Positions 16,908 to 28,813 of a stretch of DNA of 64,000 nt are shown in pieces; position 1 is the stretch's first letter, and every line of letters begins with the position of its first letter. Under the pieces are notes generated by a model, which was not told the DNA's origin, searched no databases, and saw only the letters and a list, made by a program, of their open reading frames with translations. The position numbers and the translations under genes are program-made. Origin of the DNA: Paralichthys olivaceus (lineage: Eukaryota; Chordata; Actinopteri; Pleuronectiformes; Paralichthyidae); NCBI RefSeq assembly GCF_024713975.1, contig NC_091094.1:23770501-23834500 (forward strand), given 5' to 3'.

Positions 16908-19900
16908 GTGAGCGGAGTTAGTTTCTCTCTCTGTCTGTCGTGATCAGCGCTTTTCTTACACGCCTCTGCCAAATAACACGAAGTCCTCTCCTGCTCCTCT
17001 CTGCTTCTTTCCTCTGGTGAGTGTCAGTGCTTCACGCTCCCTCCATCAAACTGCACACATTTCTGCACTGGCCTCACAGAAGCCTCGTCAGTCAACAGAT
17101 ATTCTTCACCTCCTGCATACTTGCATCTGCTCGGCTGCGTTTTATACCCACTATTTTTCCTCTGGTTTATTGCCCCGTGAATCATTATAATCAGGGGGCT
17201 GCTTAAATGTCTGGCAGAGATGTGAGTAGGGAGCATGACTAATGTGATTAGGTTTAAATGTTGGCACTATTCTCACAGCAGCACAGCAGAATGATAAATC
17301 ATCACCTGACCTCTAAATCTGGATCATTTGACCCCTGGTGTGTCAGGCCTCTATTTTCTGACCCTCTTTTTTCTTCTAAGAGGCAATGGTCACCTTGAAT
17401 GAAATAAATGGATGTTTAATATAGATGCAAATATGCACTGAATGGTTTCACTGTAGCATCGGTGAGGTCTTGGAAGTGACACGAAAAGGAAATCCATCCT
17501 GTTGACTGTTCCCTCCTCAGAGTCTGCCAAAACATGTCTGTGTAGGAGTGAGAAGCTTGTCAGGTGTGATTCTCCTTTTCTGATTTAAAAGTGAAACCGC
17601 GTCATGACAGTTGATTTGACGAAGACACCGTTTTGTCACAGTCTCCTCAAATGTTCGAGCAAAGGCAGGAGTTTGTCAGGTGCTATTTCTGTCCAAGGAT
17701 GGAAGCATTCTGTTGTGTCTCGCCGCTTTTCTAATTTCAGCCTCACACATCCCTTCTGCGTTTCCTCCTGGGTCGAATGCCAGCCATGCCACAGCAGCCA
17801 CAGTGTGGTTGCTGGAGATACCTTCTCCACCGGCAGCCGGTAATATGTATTCTGGTCCAGAGCCCGACTGGGGAGGATGGGGACACTGTTCGGTAGATAA
17901 CGGCCATCAAGGCGTTACATTGAGGAAGGACCTTTATGTCCTCTCAGAAACCACAATCCCCCGTGTGTGCTAAGCACTGATAAGAGAGATGGGGTGGAAG
18001 GGGTCACCAGTGGCTGTAGCTATAAAAAAAGAAAAGAAAGAAAACACTTACGGTAACTGCTTTGGAAAACGCTCAAGACTGACTGCTGCAATTAATGGAA
18101 ACACACATCTGGCTAGAGCCTCGAAAACTTTCTACCGGAGATAATCTGATTATTTTTAGTAGTTTACGAGAATATAAACCAGAGGAATGTGAAGAATAGG
18201 ATGTAGTTTTCAGGTTGGAGACATACAAGCCTTGGAAAAAAGGTTGATGCTAATATTCTGATCACAAGGATTGATATAAATAGAAAGCTCCACTGTGACT
18301 TTGGGGAAAGGATTTTAATTGTGTCTCTCATATCTGTGGATACACACTGTGGACATCTGCAAATCAGAGCACCGGACAGATTTCCTGTGTGGCGTGCTTA
18401 ATGGCCAAACGTCCCTGCTTTTCCTAATCAGATCATTTCCTCTTGACACTTCACACTACTTCCTGTGTCCAAAAATAGAAGGAAGAGCTCCAGCTACCAG
18501 ACACATGATTAGTCTACTAATCAGTAATACAAATCATCTGAAACCATTTAAAGTACTAATTCATTTTCATTTGTCAAGTACAATGAAAAAACCTTTTCAG
18601 GTGTCAGAATATCAAATGTGAGCTTTTGCAGATTTTCATAATTTTGAAACAGACAGACATTGGTAAGATAAAACAACAACAACATTTTATTACACTGAAT
18701 AGAGCCCGACTGATATGGATTGTTACAGGCCAATGCTGATACTGATCATTTCTGATACAGATATACATAGTATTTAAAAAAATGGCAGTGATTCCTAAGA
18801 TGTTTTTGTCAAACTCTAATGACAAAGAAATCTAACCCGGGCTTGATATATATAGACATATATAGAATTTATATAGAATTTAACCATGACTTGGAATCCC
18901 GAATCCTGAAAGTACATGAATTAAGAAAGTAAACACAATTTTAAATGTAAACAATGATAGTAGTGTGTCTGTAAAAGTCTCCCATCGGTCGATATTTATC
19001 TGCTAACTGATAAATCCAGGCTCAGGTGCTGAACGAATAATCACTTATCAAAATATTAATTGACAATGTTGGTCAGATGTTAATAATATTCACTGCTCAA
19101 CAATACATTGAAAAATGTTCTAAAACTATGATTTAAAATCCTGCCAGCAGTCTTGACTTGCAGGATACACATTCCTTCACGGCGATCACTTCATTACTGT
19201 CAGCATGTATCAGATGCAGAGTAATACAGACGTAAGCCCTCTGTCTGCTTTGTTACTCGGAATTACCGTCTGCATCTACAGGATTAGATGACTGTTGATA
19301 CATTGCGCTGAAACAAATCCCCTGCCCTGTCACTTGGTATAAGGTTCAGCAGCGTTCCTCTCAGTAAAAGAGTTTCTCTCTCACAGTGGCATTATGCATA
19401 CCTATAAAAATGTCATCGTACATGACTGAACACTCTCTGCAAGCTGTATGAAATCTCCCTGCTCGCCTGTGTGACCTGGCCAGAGAGGCTGCATGTGTGA
19501 GCCTCATCAGCAGCAGTTGTATGTCTTATCTTGGCTAACTCATTTTGAAGTTAGTGGTGGATGAGTCATGGATAATGTGGAAGGAGAATCTAGGAAGACA
19601 GTGAGTCTGCTTTTGGGTAAAAGCCAACATGGCTGAAAAGCAGGATTTGAAGCCCAAAGTTTAGAAAGTGACTAATCATGCCAAAATAAAAAAATGTTAA
19701 CAGGAAGTGATCCCGCTACTGCTAAAGTAAATTGTTCTGCAATTGATGACTTGATCAACTGAAAGTAGTTCAGTTACAACTTGTGCGATCACTGATAGTG
19801 ATGATGATTTGCAACTAATCTCTAACATGTATAGATTAATTAGGGGCTGTTGCTTTGTAGTTCACAGCTAAGTCGATGTCAGTGTTGGGAAATTTGGAGC

Positions 19901-22900
19901 TTGTTCTTGTTTATTCTGAGCTGACTCACGAATGCAAACATGAAAGAACACTAAAGTGAGGCTCAGGCCCTGTAGAAGATGCCTTTTCGTTGACGACCTC
20001 CCATGTTTCCTGGGATATATATTCAACTTAGGTTCTATGGTGTCAAGACACAGTTTTCATCTGATGGTTATCCTATTGGGGAAAGAAAGTTTTCGAATGA
20101 TAGAAGTGCAACTAAAGTGTAACACACTTCATTTATTTCACATAGCATTCAGTTGCCTTTGAGATGAGGAATCACTTATAGTACAGTGGCTGGGATTTTC
20201 CAGTCTGAGCAAATTTGAGAAATCATTGGCATCCTGGTGACTTCTGTTGACCCTAGTAAACGAGACATGGTGTATATTTACGCTTTGATTCCGTTGAAAC
20301 AACACCTGTGTGTTTTCCTATAAAACAGAACAGACTTGTTATTTGCATCCCCCACACTGACAAAACTCATTTTATAAGGTGTACATCTAGGGGCCGTCTA
20401 GGAGAGTGTAGCTAAGAGAAAACAACTGTGCCTGCAAAAGCCTTCCCTTATGGGTTTGACTTATAGATTTACTGCATGAGCGTGGGAAGGCTGCTGTAGA
20501 AGAAAGCAGGGAAAGCAGAACGTGACCATTTTGATTCAGACTAGTTCTTTTTCTGATTGTGTCATTCTTGTAAGTAAATATGTTGGTTATATAATTATCT
20601 ATATTTTAGAAGGACAAAGAGAAGGAAATAATTGATCAGTAATTGATAATTGACCATTGAGTCAATCTTTTACAAGGATCTACCAGTGTTAGCAGATTGC
20701 ATGATTCAAATTTAGGAGGCATGTGCTGTGTCCACATGCTGCACAGCTGCAAAGGTTTGAAGGTTTGCACGTGTTTGCAAAGAGCAAGTGCAAGAGTCAT
20801 TCCTTCGAGTTTATTAGCATAATTCAGGGGTAATTTAGCCAAAGAAAATTGGATATCGAACCATAGATCAGATTTTTTTGGTACACATTTCAGTCATATT
20901 AAAGTAACTCTCTTTTAAAACGTGCCTACAACATTTCGACAGGTTTCGTCAGCCCATCTTGGCTGAATTATGAATTGGACTGTGTGGCGGTGGGGTATGG
21001 TTAGGGCGCCAACTGCTGGACAACAGGGAGGAGTGGCTCAGCCGGTGATCCGACAGCTGGGCAGAATCAGGTAATCAGGGCAATCAATAAAAGCATGCTT
21101 GTAACCTGGTTCTGCCTCTTGTAGTAGGCTGGCGTCCTGAGACCTGGAAGAGCGGCGGACGTGTGCGGGCGTCTGAGCGGGTTTAAAGACCCACCCCGAT
21201 AAAGAGAGATATTCAGAGACAAATATATGCGTGTGTGTGGGTTGCCAAGGAAGGCAACATCAATAAAAGACTTTACGCAAGCCATACTCTCCTCCCGTCA
21301 TTCCCCGGAGTGGGCCGAGTATCCCACAAGTGGCGCCTGAACAGGGACACGGAGAGAGGAGAGCATGGGGGGGAGAAGCAGCCTGGAACGCGCCATACAG
21401 GGCCTGGCGGCGAGGCAGCAGAGCACCGCGGCGCTGCACCGGCAGCAAACCCAGGCACTTGCCAACATCGCGGCAGAACGGAGGGAGGACCGGGCTCTCC
21501 TGCGGGAGCTGCTCCAGCGTCCAGCCACCCCGCCGACCGAGCCGGGGACTAGCTCCCGGCAGCCGTCGGCGGAGACCTGCGGGTGGCCGGAGGAGGAGAG
21601 GAATGAGCGGAGACTCAACAGCGCCCGTCTTGTGAGCCGGATCACAGCGCTGTCGTCAGAGCTGGCGGATGAGCGGAACACCGGGGAGTCTGCCTCCCAG
21701 CTGCGGGAGACTGAAACTTCCGAGAGACTGCGTCTGGAGAGGGACATGAAGGACCTGCAGACCAAGTATGAGCGAGCCATCAGAGAGATTGAGTTCACCA
21801 AGAAGAGACTGCAGCAGCAGAACAAGCGGCAGCTGGAGAGGAGGATCAGCGACCTGCAGGCCGAGAACGAGGAGTCCCAGCGGAACATCCAGCAGCTGAA
21901 GGAACAGACCCAGCGACTGACGGCCGAACTGCGGGACACCAAACTTCACCTGGAGGGCCAGCAGAGCCGCAACCACGACCTGGAGAAGCGGAGAAAGTCC
22001 GACAGCGAGCCGAGTGGAGCCCGGCAGCAGTGCATCCCGGCGGGGCGCCCCAGACCTGCTCCAAGACAGCGAGTCCCCCCAGCACCACCAGGCGGGACAG
22101 CCCCGCCCGCGGGACCCAGGAACAAGAGAGCAGAGGCTGCTCCTCGGGGCCCAGCCTACGCGTCGGGTCGACCGGCACCAGGGGGGGCTCCTCAAACGCC
22201 GGGGCAGGAGTGCTGGCGGTGCGGCCAGTCGGGCCACTTCCGACGGGAGTGCCCGCTGATGGAGGTGGGGCAGCGGGTCGGGGTGGCCGGGCCGCCAGCC
22301 TCTTCCCACGGCCCGGGAGAGACGTACCATATACCGGTATGTATACAGGGGGGTATACACCAAGCTCTGCTGGACACGGGCTGTAATCAGACGATGATCC
22401 ACCAGCGCTTGGTTCGAACGGGGGCATTGATGGAGGCATCGTGGGTGAAGGTGAGGTGTGTGCATGGGGATATTCACGAATACCCAGTGGTGACTCTGCT
22501 AATTTCATATAAGGGAAAAAAAACATAGAGTCGAGGCAGGGGTTAGTCCCCGTCTCACGCACCCCCTGATTTTGGGCACAGATTGGCCGGGGTTCCGGGG
22601 ACAGGCGAGAGCGGCGGTGGGGGTGCGTTCACGTGCGGTAGGGAAATGTGAGTTGTGTGCGGTGCTCACCGGGGAAACAGAGCCCGAGACTGTCGGGGGG
22701 GCGGCGGGACTAGCGGAGCCTCGCCCGGAGGCTCCTCTAATCCCCCCGGTGAGCCCCATGGACGATTTTCCACTCGAACAGTCTCGGGACGAGACCCTCC
22801 GCCACGCTTTCGATCAGGTGGTGAGTATTGACGGCTCCGCTGTTTCTCCGAACGCAGCACACTCTCACCCACACTTTTCGATCATTAGGGACAGGTTGTA

Positions 22901-25900
22901 TCGTGTGAGCCGTGACACACAGACAGGAGAAGAAATCACCCAGTTGTTGGTGCCGAAAAGCCGTCGGGAAATGGTTTTCCAGGCGGCTCACTATAACCCC
23001 ATGTCCGGGCACCTAGGGTATGAGAAGTCACTGAACCGGATAATGGCCCGCTTTTATTGGCCGGGCATTCGCGCGGACGTGAGTCGGTGGTGCGCGTCTT
23101 GTCGCGAATGTCAGCTGGTTAACCCGCCGGCCACACCAAAAGCGCCGTTGCGCCCTCTTCCACTGATTGAGGTACCTTTCGAGAGAATTGGCATGGACCT
23201 CATCGGGCCATTAGACCGGAGTGCACGGGGACATCGCTTTGTGTTGGTTCTAGTGGATTACGCAACGCGATATCCCGAGGCAGTGCCGCTGCGGACCATC
23301 TCCGCGAAGAGCGTGGCGCAGGCACTGTTTCAGGTTATCTCCCGTGTCGGGATTCCGAAAGAAATCCTGACGGATCAGGGCACCTCCTTTATGTCACGTA
23401 CACTACGCGAGCTGTATGAATTGCTGGGCGTCCATTCAATCCGGACTAGTGTTTACCACCCACAGACCGACGGGCTGGTGGAGCGGTTTAACAAGACACT
23501 AAAGAACATGATTCGTAAGTTCGTGCACGAGGATAGCCGCAATTGGGATAAATGGTTAGACCCTCTGTTATTTGCAGTGCGGGAGGTTCCCCAGTCCTCC
23601 ACAGGATTTTCTCCATTTGAACTGTTGTTTGGCCGGAAACCTCGGGGCGTCTTGGACCTGGTAAAAGAAGACTGGGAGACGGGTCTGAGCGCTTCCAAAA
23701 ACGAGATTCAGTACGTGCTGGACCTGCGAGCAAAACTCCATTCACTTGGGGTATTATCACGGGAGAATTTGCTCCAGGCCCAGCAACGTCAGCAGCGCCT
23801 GTATAACAGAGGGACGAAACTAAGAACATTTGATCCGGGAGATAAAGTCCTTGTATTGCTCCCCTCCTCTAGCTCAAAATTACTCGCCAAGTGGCAAGGG
23901 CCCTTCGTGGTCACACGACGAGTGGGGGAGGTAGACTATGAAGTAGTGCGGTCTGACAGGGGTGGGGCCACACAGATCTACCACCTCAACCTCCTTAAAA
24001 AGTGGAGAGAGGTGGCCTCTGTTTCTCTGGCTACCACGGTGATCGAGAGAGATGAGTTGGGACCGGAGGTATCAAAACCGGATTATTCTGCCCCGGTCAG
24101 TTATGACGACCATCTCTCGCCAAGCCAGAGAGCAGAGGTTGCGAAAGTGCAGTGGCGGTTTGCCGATGTGTTCTCCCCCTTGCCAGGACGCACTACGCTC
24201 ATACACCACCACATAGAGACCCCCCCGGGCGTGACGGTGCGTTCACGGCCCTATCGTTTGCCGGAGCACAAGCGGAAAATTGTGCAGACGGAGCTTCAGG
24301 CCATGCTGGAGATGGGGGTAATAGAAGAATCCCACAGTGACTGGTGTTGCCCCGTGGTGCTTGCGCGCAAGACCGATGGGTCAACACGGTTCTGTGTGGA
24401 TTATCGGAGGGTGAATGCGGTGTCCAAGTTTGATGCCTATCCAATGCCCCGGGTCGACGAACTCCTGGACCGGCTAGGCACGGCTCGCTTTTTCACGACA
24501 CTGGATTTGACCAAGGGCTACTGGCAGATCCCCTTGTCTCCAGAGTCCAAGGAAAAAACGGCCTTCTCCACTCCGTACGGTTTGTACCAGTTTGTCGCAC
24601 TTCCGTTCGGGTTGTTCGGGGCCCCAGCCACATTTCAACGCCTCATGGACCGGGTTCTGCGGCCACACTTCGCATATGCTGCAGCCTACTTAGATGATGT
24701 GATCATTTATAGTGAGACCTGGGAGCAGCATATGCGGCAGGTGGGGGCGGTGCTCGAGTCCCTGAGGCGGGCGGGGCTCACGGCCAACCCGAAGAAGTGT
24801 GCGGTGGGACGGAGGGAGGTACGGTATCTGGGGTACCACTTGGGGGGCGGACAGGTGCGGCCGCAGGTAGAGAAGACCGCAGCGGTTGCGGCCTGCCCAG
24901 CGCCCAAGACGAAAAAAGAGGTCAGGAGGTTTTTGGGTCTGGCCGGTTACTACAGACGCTTTATTCCAGCCTTTTCAGAGCTGGCCAGCCCCCTGACCGA
25001 CCTGACCCGAAAGGGTGCCTCAGATCCGGTCCAATGGACGGAGCAGTGTCAGCTGGCGTTTGAGAGGGTTAAGCTAGCCCTCTGTGGTAAGCCACTGCTG
25101 TATACTCCTAACTTTTCTCTCCCTTTTGTCCTGCAGACAGACGCCTCGAACAGTGGGCTGGGGGCCGTTTTGTCCCAGGAGGTGGAGGGGACCGACCGCC
25201 CCGTACTGTATATTAGCAGGAAGCTGGTTCAGCGGGAGAAGAGTTACAGTACGGTGGAAAAGGAGTGCCTCGCCATTCGGTGGGCGGTCGGGGCCCTCCG
25301 CTATTACCTCCTGGGGCGCCCTTTCACCCTCTGGTCGGACCATGCCCCGCTCCAGTGGCTCCACCGCATGAAGGATGCCAACGCGCGGATCACTCGCTGG
25401 TATCTGGCTTTGCAGCCATTCAACTTCAAGGTGATCCACAGGCCGGGTACCCGGATGGTCGTGGCCGACTTCCTCTCCCGCTCGGCGGAGGGGGGGGGTG
25501 GGCTTGCGGCCGGCGGGATCCCGGCCTGAGTCGGGCGGTGGGGGTATGTGGCGGTGGGGTATGGTTAGGGCGCCAACTGCTGGACAACAGGGAGGAGTGG
25601 CTCAGCCGGTGATCCGACAGCTGGGCAGAATCAGGTAATCAGGGCAATCAATAAAAGCATGCTTGTAACCTGGTTCTGCCTCTTGTAGTAGGCTGGCGTC
25701 CTGAGACCTGGAAGAGCGGCGGACGTGTGCGGGCGTCTGAGCGGGTTTAAAGACCCACCCCGATAAAGAGAGATATTCAGAGACAAATATATGCGTGTGT
25801 GTGGGTTGCCAAGGAAGGCAACATCAATAAAAGACTTTACGCAAGCCATACTCTCCTCCCGTCATTCCCCGGAGTGGGCCGAGTATCCCACAGACTGATA

Positions 25901-28762
25901 TCGAATTTTTGGTTGAGGTGATTCATCTGGACATCCCGACTATTGCAAATCATCAAGCAGGGTAACGAAAAACAGATTTTCTGCAGATATTCATCTGGTT
26001 GTGGTCACGTCATCAAATGCTAATGACCAATCATGTGAGATCTGGGGTCAGATCTGGAGTATCTGAAGGTTTGTCAGCTTGTTACGAAATAGAGAATCTT
26101 TACCCAAAGAGGAAGGGCACGATGGCAGCTTATTCAATTCACAGCTTTGATATCCATTTTTTCAAACCAATACAAGTTTGATACAAGCCCACCAAATGAC
26201 AGACTTATATGTTCCCTTTTTGTCTTTTCTCGTGTACATGTACATTTTTCTTTTTTCTTTGCTATTATCCTTTGAAAGGCTCCGCCGTGGTGCTTTGTGG
26301 GCTTCTCTTTTGCTTACTCTGCAGCCAGTAATGAATTCAGTCCTTTTGTACCTCTTCTGTGCTTTTTCTGACTGCTTCCAGATGTGGGGAGCACTGCCAT
26401 GACACAGAACATCATGTGTGCAGCCCATGCTTTATGCAACAAAGGAATTTCTCTTTTTCTTGTTTTGTCATCCAATTTTCTGGCAAAATCGTTTCCAGGG
26501 CATTTATTTTGCATGACTAAATGCAACATAATTACACTCGTATGGGAGATATGGATTGCATTTTCTGTGGAGGGGAAAATAGGAATGTGCGTTCAACAAC
26601 CTTGACAGAACATCAGCCTTTGAAGCATGGCGGACAGATTTCTCAGCACCTTCTCATTCATCCTAATCTGCGGTTCATCATTGTCTCTTAGCCATGCAGA
26701 AAACGAAGTGTCACGCTTGGAGACTGCCCTGCAACCCACCTGTCAAATTTCACTTTTCTGTCTTCCTATCCATTTTATGGTCGACTCTGTGCTTCCTCCA
26801 GGCTCAGAGGAAATCCATTTCCTTTAGGAATGGCGTGGTCTTTAGATGTAAAACCATTTGCCTTCTTCCAGTAAACGCTACATGCTGAAACAAAAGGTTC
26901 TCTGTTCTTTTTTGTCTTCTCTCACTATGGCTATGAAAATATTTATGTTGAACATGTTATTACAGCCAGCTTCATGTAGTGTGTGTGCGTGTGTAGTAGA
27001 TAATATTGGCCCTAGCTCGAGGCTCTGCTATTGTACGTGTGTTTCCCTGTCATGGTGGGAGATATTCTGCACCGCTGAGTGTATTTTAACTCTACAGCAA
27101 CACTATCGCAGCAGAGAGAGCATGTTTTTACCTCACATTAATGACCGCTTCGCTTTCGAGCATGGAAGAACAAAGTCTGGTGGGAACTTGCACAGTGACA
27201 TAGAAGAAGAATTGGCTTTGTGTGTGGTAGTGTGGAGGTAGTGTTGAACAATGTGCAAAGCCACAGTTGCCATGTCTTTCTGAGACGTTCTTGACTTTGC
27301 ACCTGATCTATCTAACAGCAGGAGGAATGTGGGAATGTGCTATGTTCTTGAATGTGTCCCGTGTCTCATAAAGTCCAAAATGAATGTCTTCACTGCTGAC
27401 ATGCTCATGAAGTGACATGCCATTACTCTACAACAGTGATGTGTTGGCAGGTGTGCTGCTATGCTCTGATACCAGATGCCTTCGGTTACAGATCGATTAT
27501 ATTTTTGCTGTTTGTCGGTATGACATCACCCGATCTGTGTTCTGATTGGATGAATCCAGTGTTTCTATTTATTCATTCAATGATGCGTTTATGGAGATCC
27601 CTCAAGCTGGATTCATTATGATTCTGGTCAAATTCTGAACTAAAAGGCAAAGACATTTAAGTTGGAAGATAGAAGATTTAATCATCTCTCTGGAACGTGG
27701 AATTCACAAGTAACAATTATGGTTGTTTTAGCATTTATTACTACTGGTCTGACATATTGTTTTCTAGTATCCCTTGAAATATTCTAAATACTATAAAACA
27801 TTTAATTGATTTTAAATGTTAATTGGTATCTCATAGAGCGCAACTTTTAGTCTTCATTTTGATAAGCTAAAAGTGGGGATTTCTTCAGCTTTATCAACTT
27901 ACAAGTGGCTAGTCGGCTGTAGCTTACTACCATTCCTCCAGTTTGAATATTACATAAGTACTTCTGCTACTAACTTTTGAAATTGTCCATCAGTAGTCAC
28001 ATTGTTAGGATGCAAACATGTTTTTATTTATATCTATATTGTATCTAAAGCACTTTGAGCTGCATTTCTTGTATGAAAGGTGCTATACAAGTAAAGTTTA
28101 TTATTATTATTATTATTGTCATTTAAGTATGTTGGGCTGAGTTACAGTGGAATATGAATGAGTGGTGCACAACATATTTTTCACTTGAATCATGCAACCA
28201 GAAAAAATGATGTCTTGGGTTTGTGATCTTAAGTACAAGCATGACATATCTCTGCAATGAGGCGCATAAATGAAAGGTTTTTGTAATTTGAAGATTTAAA
28301 GCGAAGACATGCAAGACATTAATAACCATCTGCAGTTTCAGTGGAGGGTTTTAGTATCCCATAGTGTTCAAGTGCTGTTTTATATGCTTTTTAACCACGG
28401 TGTCTGTACGGCTTAGTATTATACAGGGAACATGCAGACGTGCTGTGTAGTTTTAGGTACATTGTATAAAAACGTATGTGTTAAGGCGTTTAATGTTGCC
28501 ACTTGCCATAAAATATCAGAACTGGTTGTCTTAGCCTTAACATGAAACTCATAATCCCATATTAGTCCATGTAGGTTTCAGATTACATTCAATCTTTCAG
28601 TACTTTCATTCTGTATGTTTTGACTCAAGTAAAGTCCAGTACATCTGTTGTACCAAGTGCAAATTGCTCTTCACAAGCTGCGCAGCCAATTTACAAGCGA
28701 TGAGTGACGGAAACAAGGTTTGTGGAAGAAGTGATTGTCAGCAGATCCGACAACCCCACCCG

Positions 28763-28813
<51 letters not shown>

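Larger units (their letters stand above)
20978..25897 (+). mobile_element. Gmr1-like Ty3/Gypsy LTR retrotransposon with 5-bp target duplication
   Basis: The element proper is 20983-25892 (4910 bp), flanked by gactg at 20978-20982 and 25893-25897. It has two 346-bp LTRs starting TGTGG and ending CCACA, a lysine-tRNA-type primer-binding site, a gag/protease frame and a pol frame. Pol domains are in the order integrase, reverse transcriptase, RNase H. The reverse transcriptase is Gypsy-type ([20 protein letters not shown]), yet integrase comes first as in Copia elements. That arrangement defines the Gmr1-like group known from cod and other deuterostomes. It lies in gxylt2 intron 1 in the same orientation as the gene. 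There is no room for an env gene: pol stops 17 bp before the 3' LTR. Base composition is clearly more GC-rich than the flanks, which fits a recent arrival. Confidence 0.95.

Noticed and set aside
16551..16972. 125-130-aa frames on both strands over gxylt2 exon 1
   Set aside because: GC-rich sequence with few stops overlapping the true exon in other frames; no conserved protein pattern. Kept only as a possible upstream ORF.
21298..22562. Minus-strand frames of 214-273 aa across the gag region
   Set aside because: Shadows of the GC-rich gag gene; composition is low complexity and no motif is visible.
20978..25897. Endogenous retrovirus
   Set aside because: No env frame; pol ends 17 bp before the 3' LTR, and the domain order and LTR structure fit a Gmr1-like retrotransposon.
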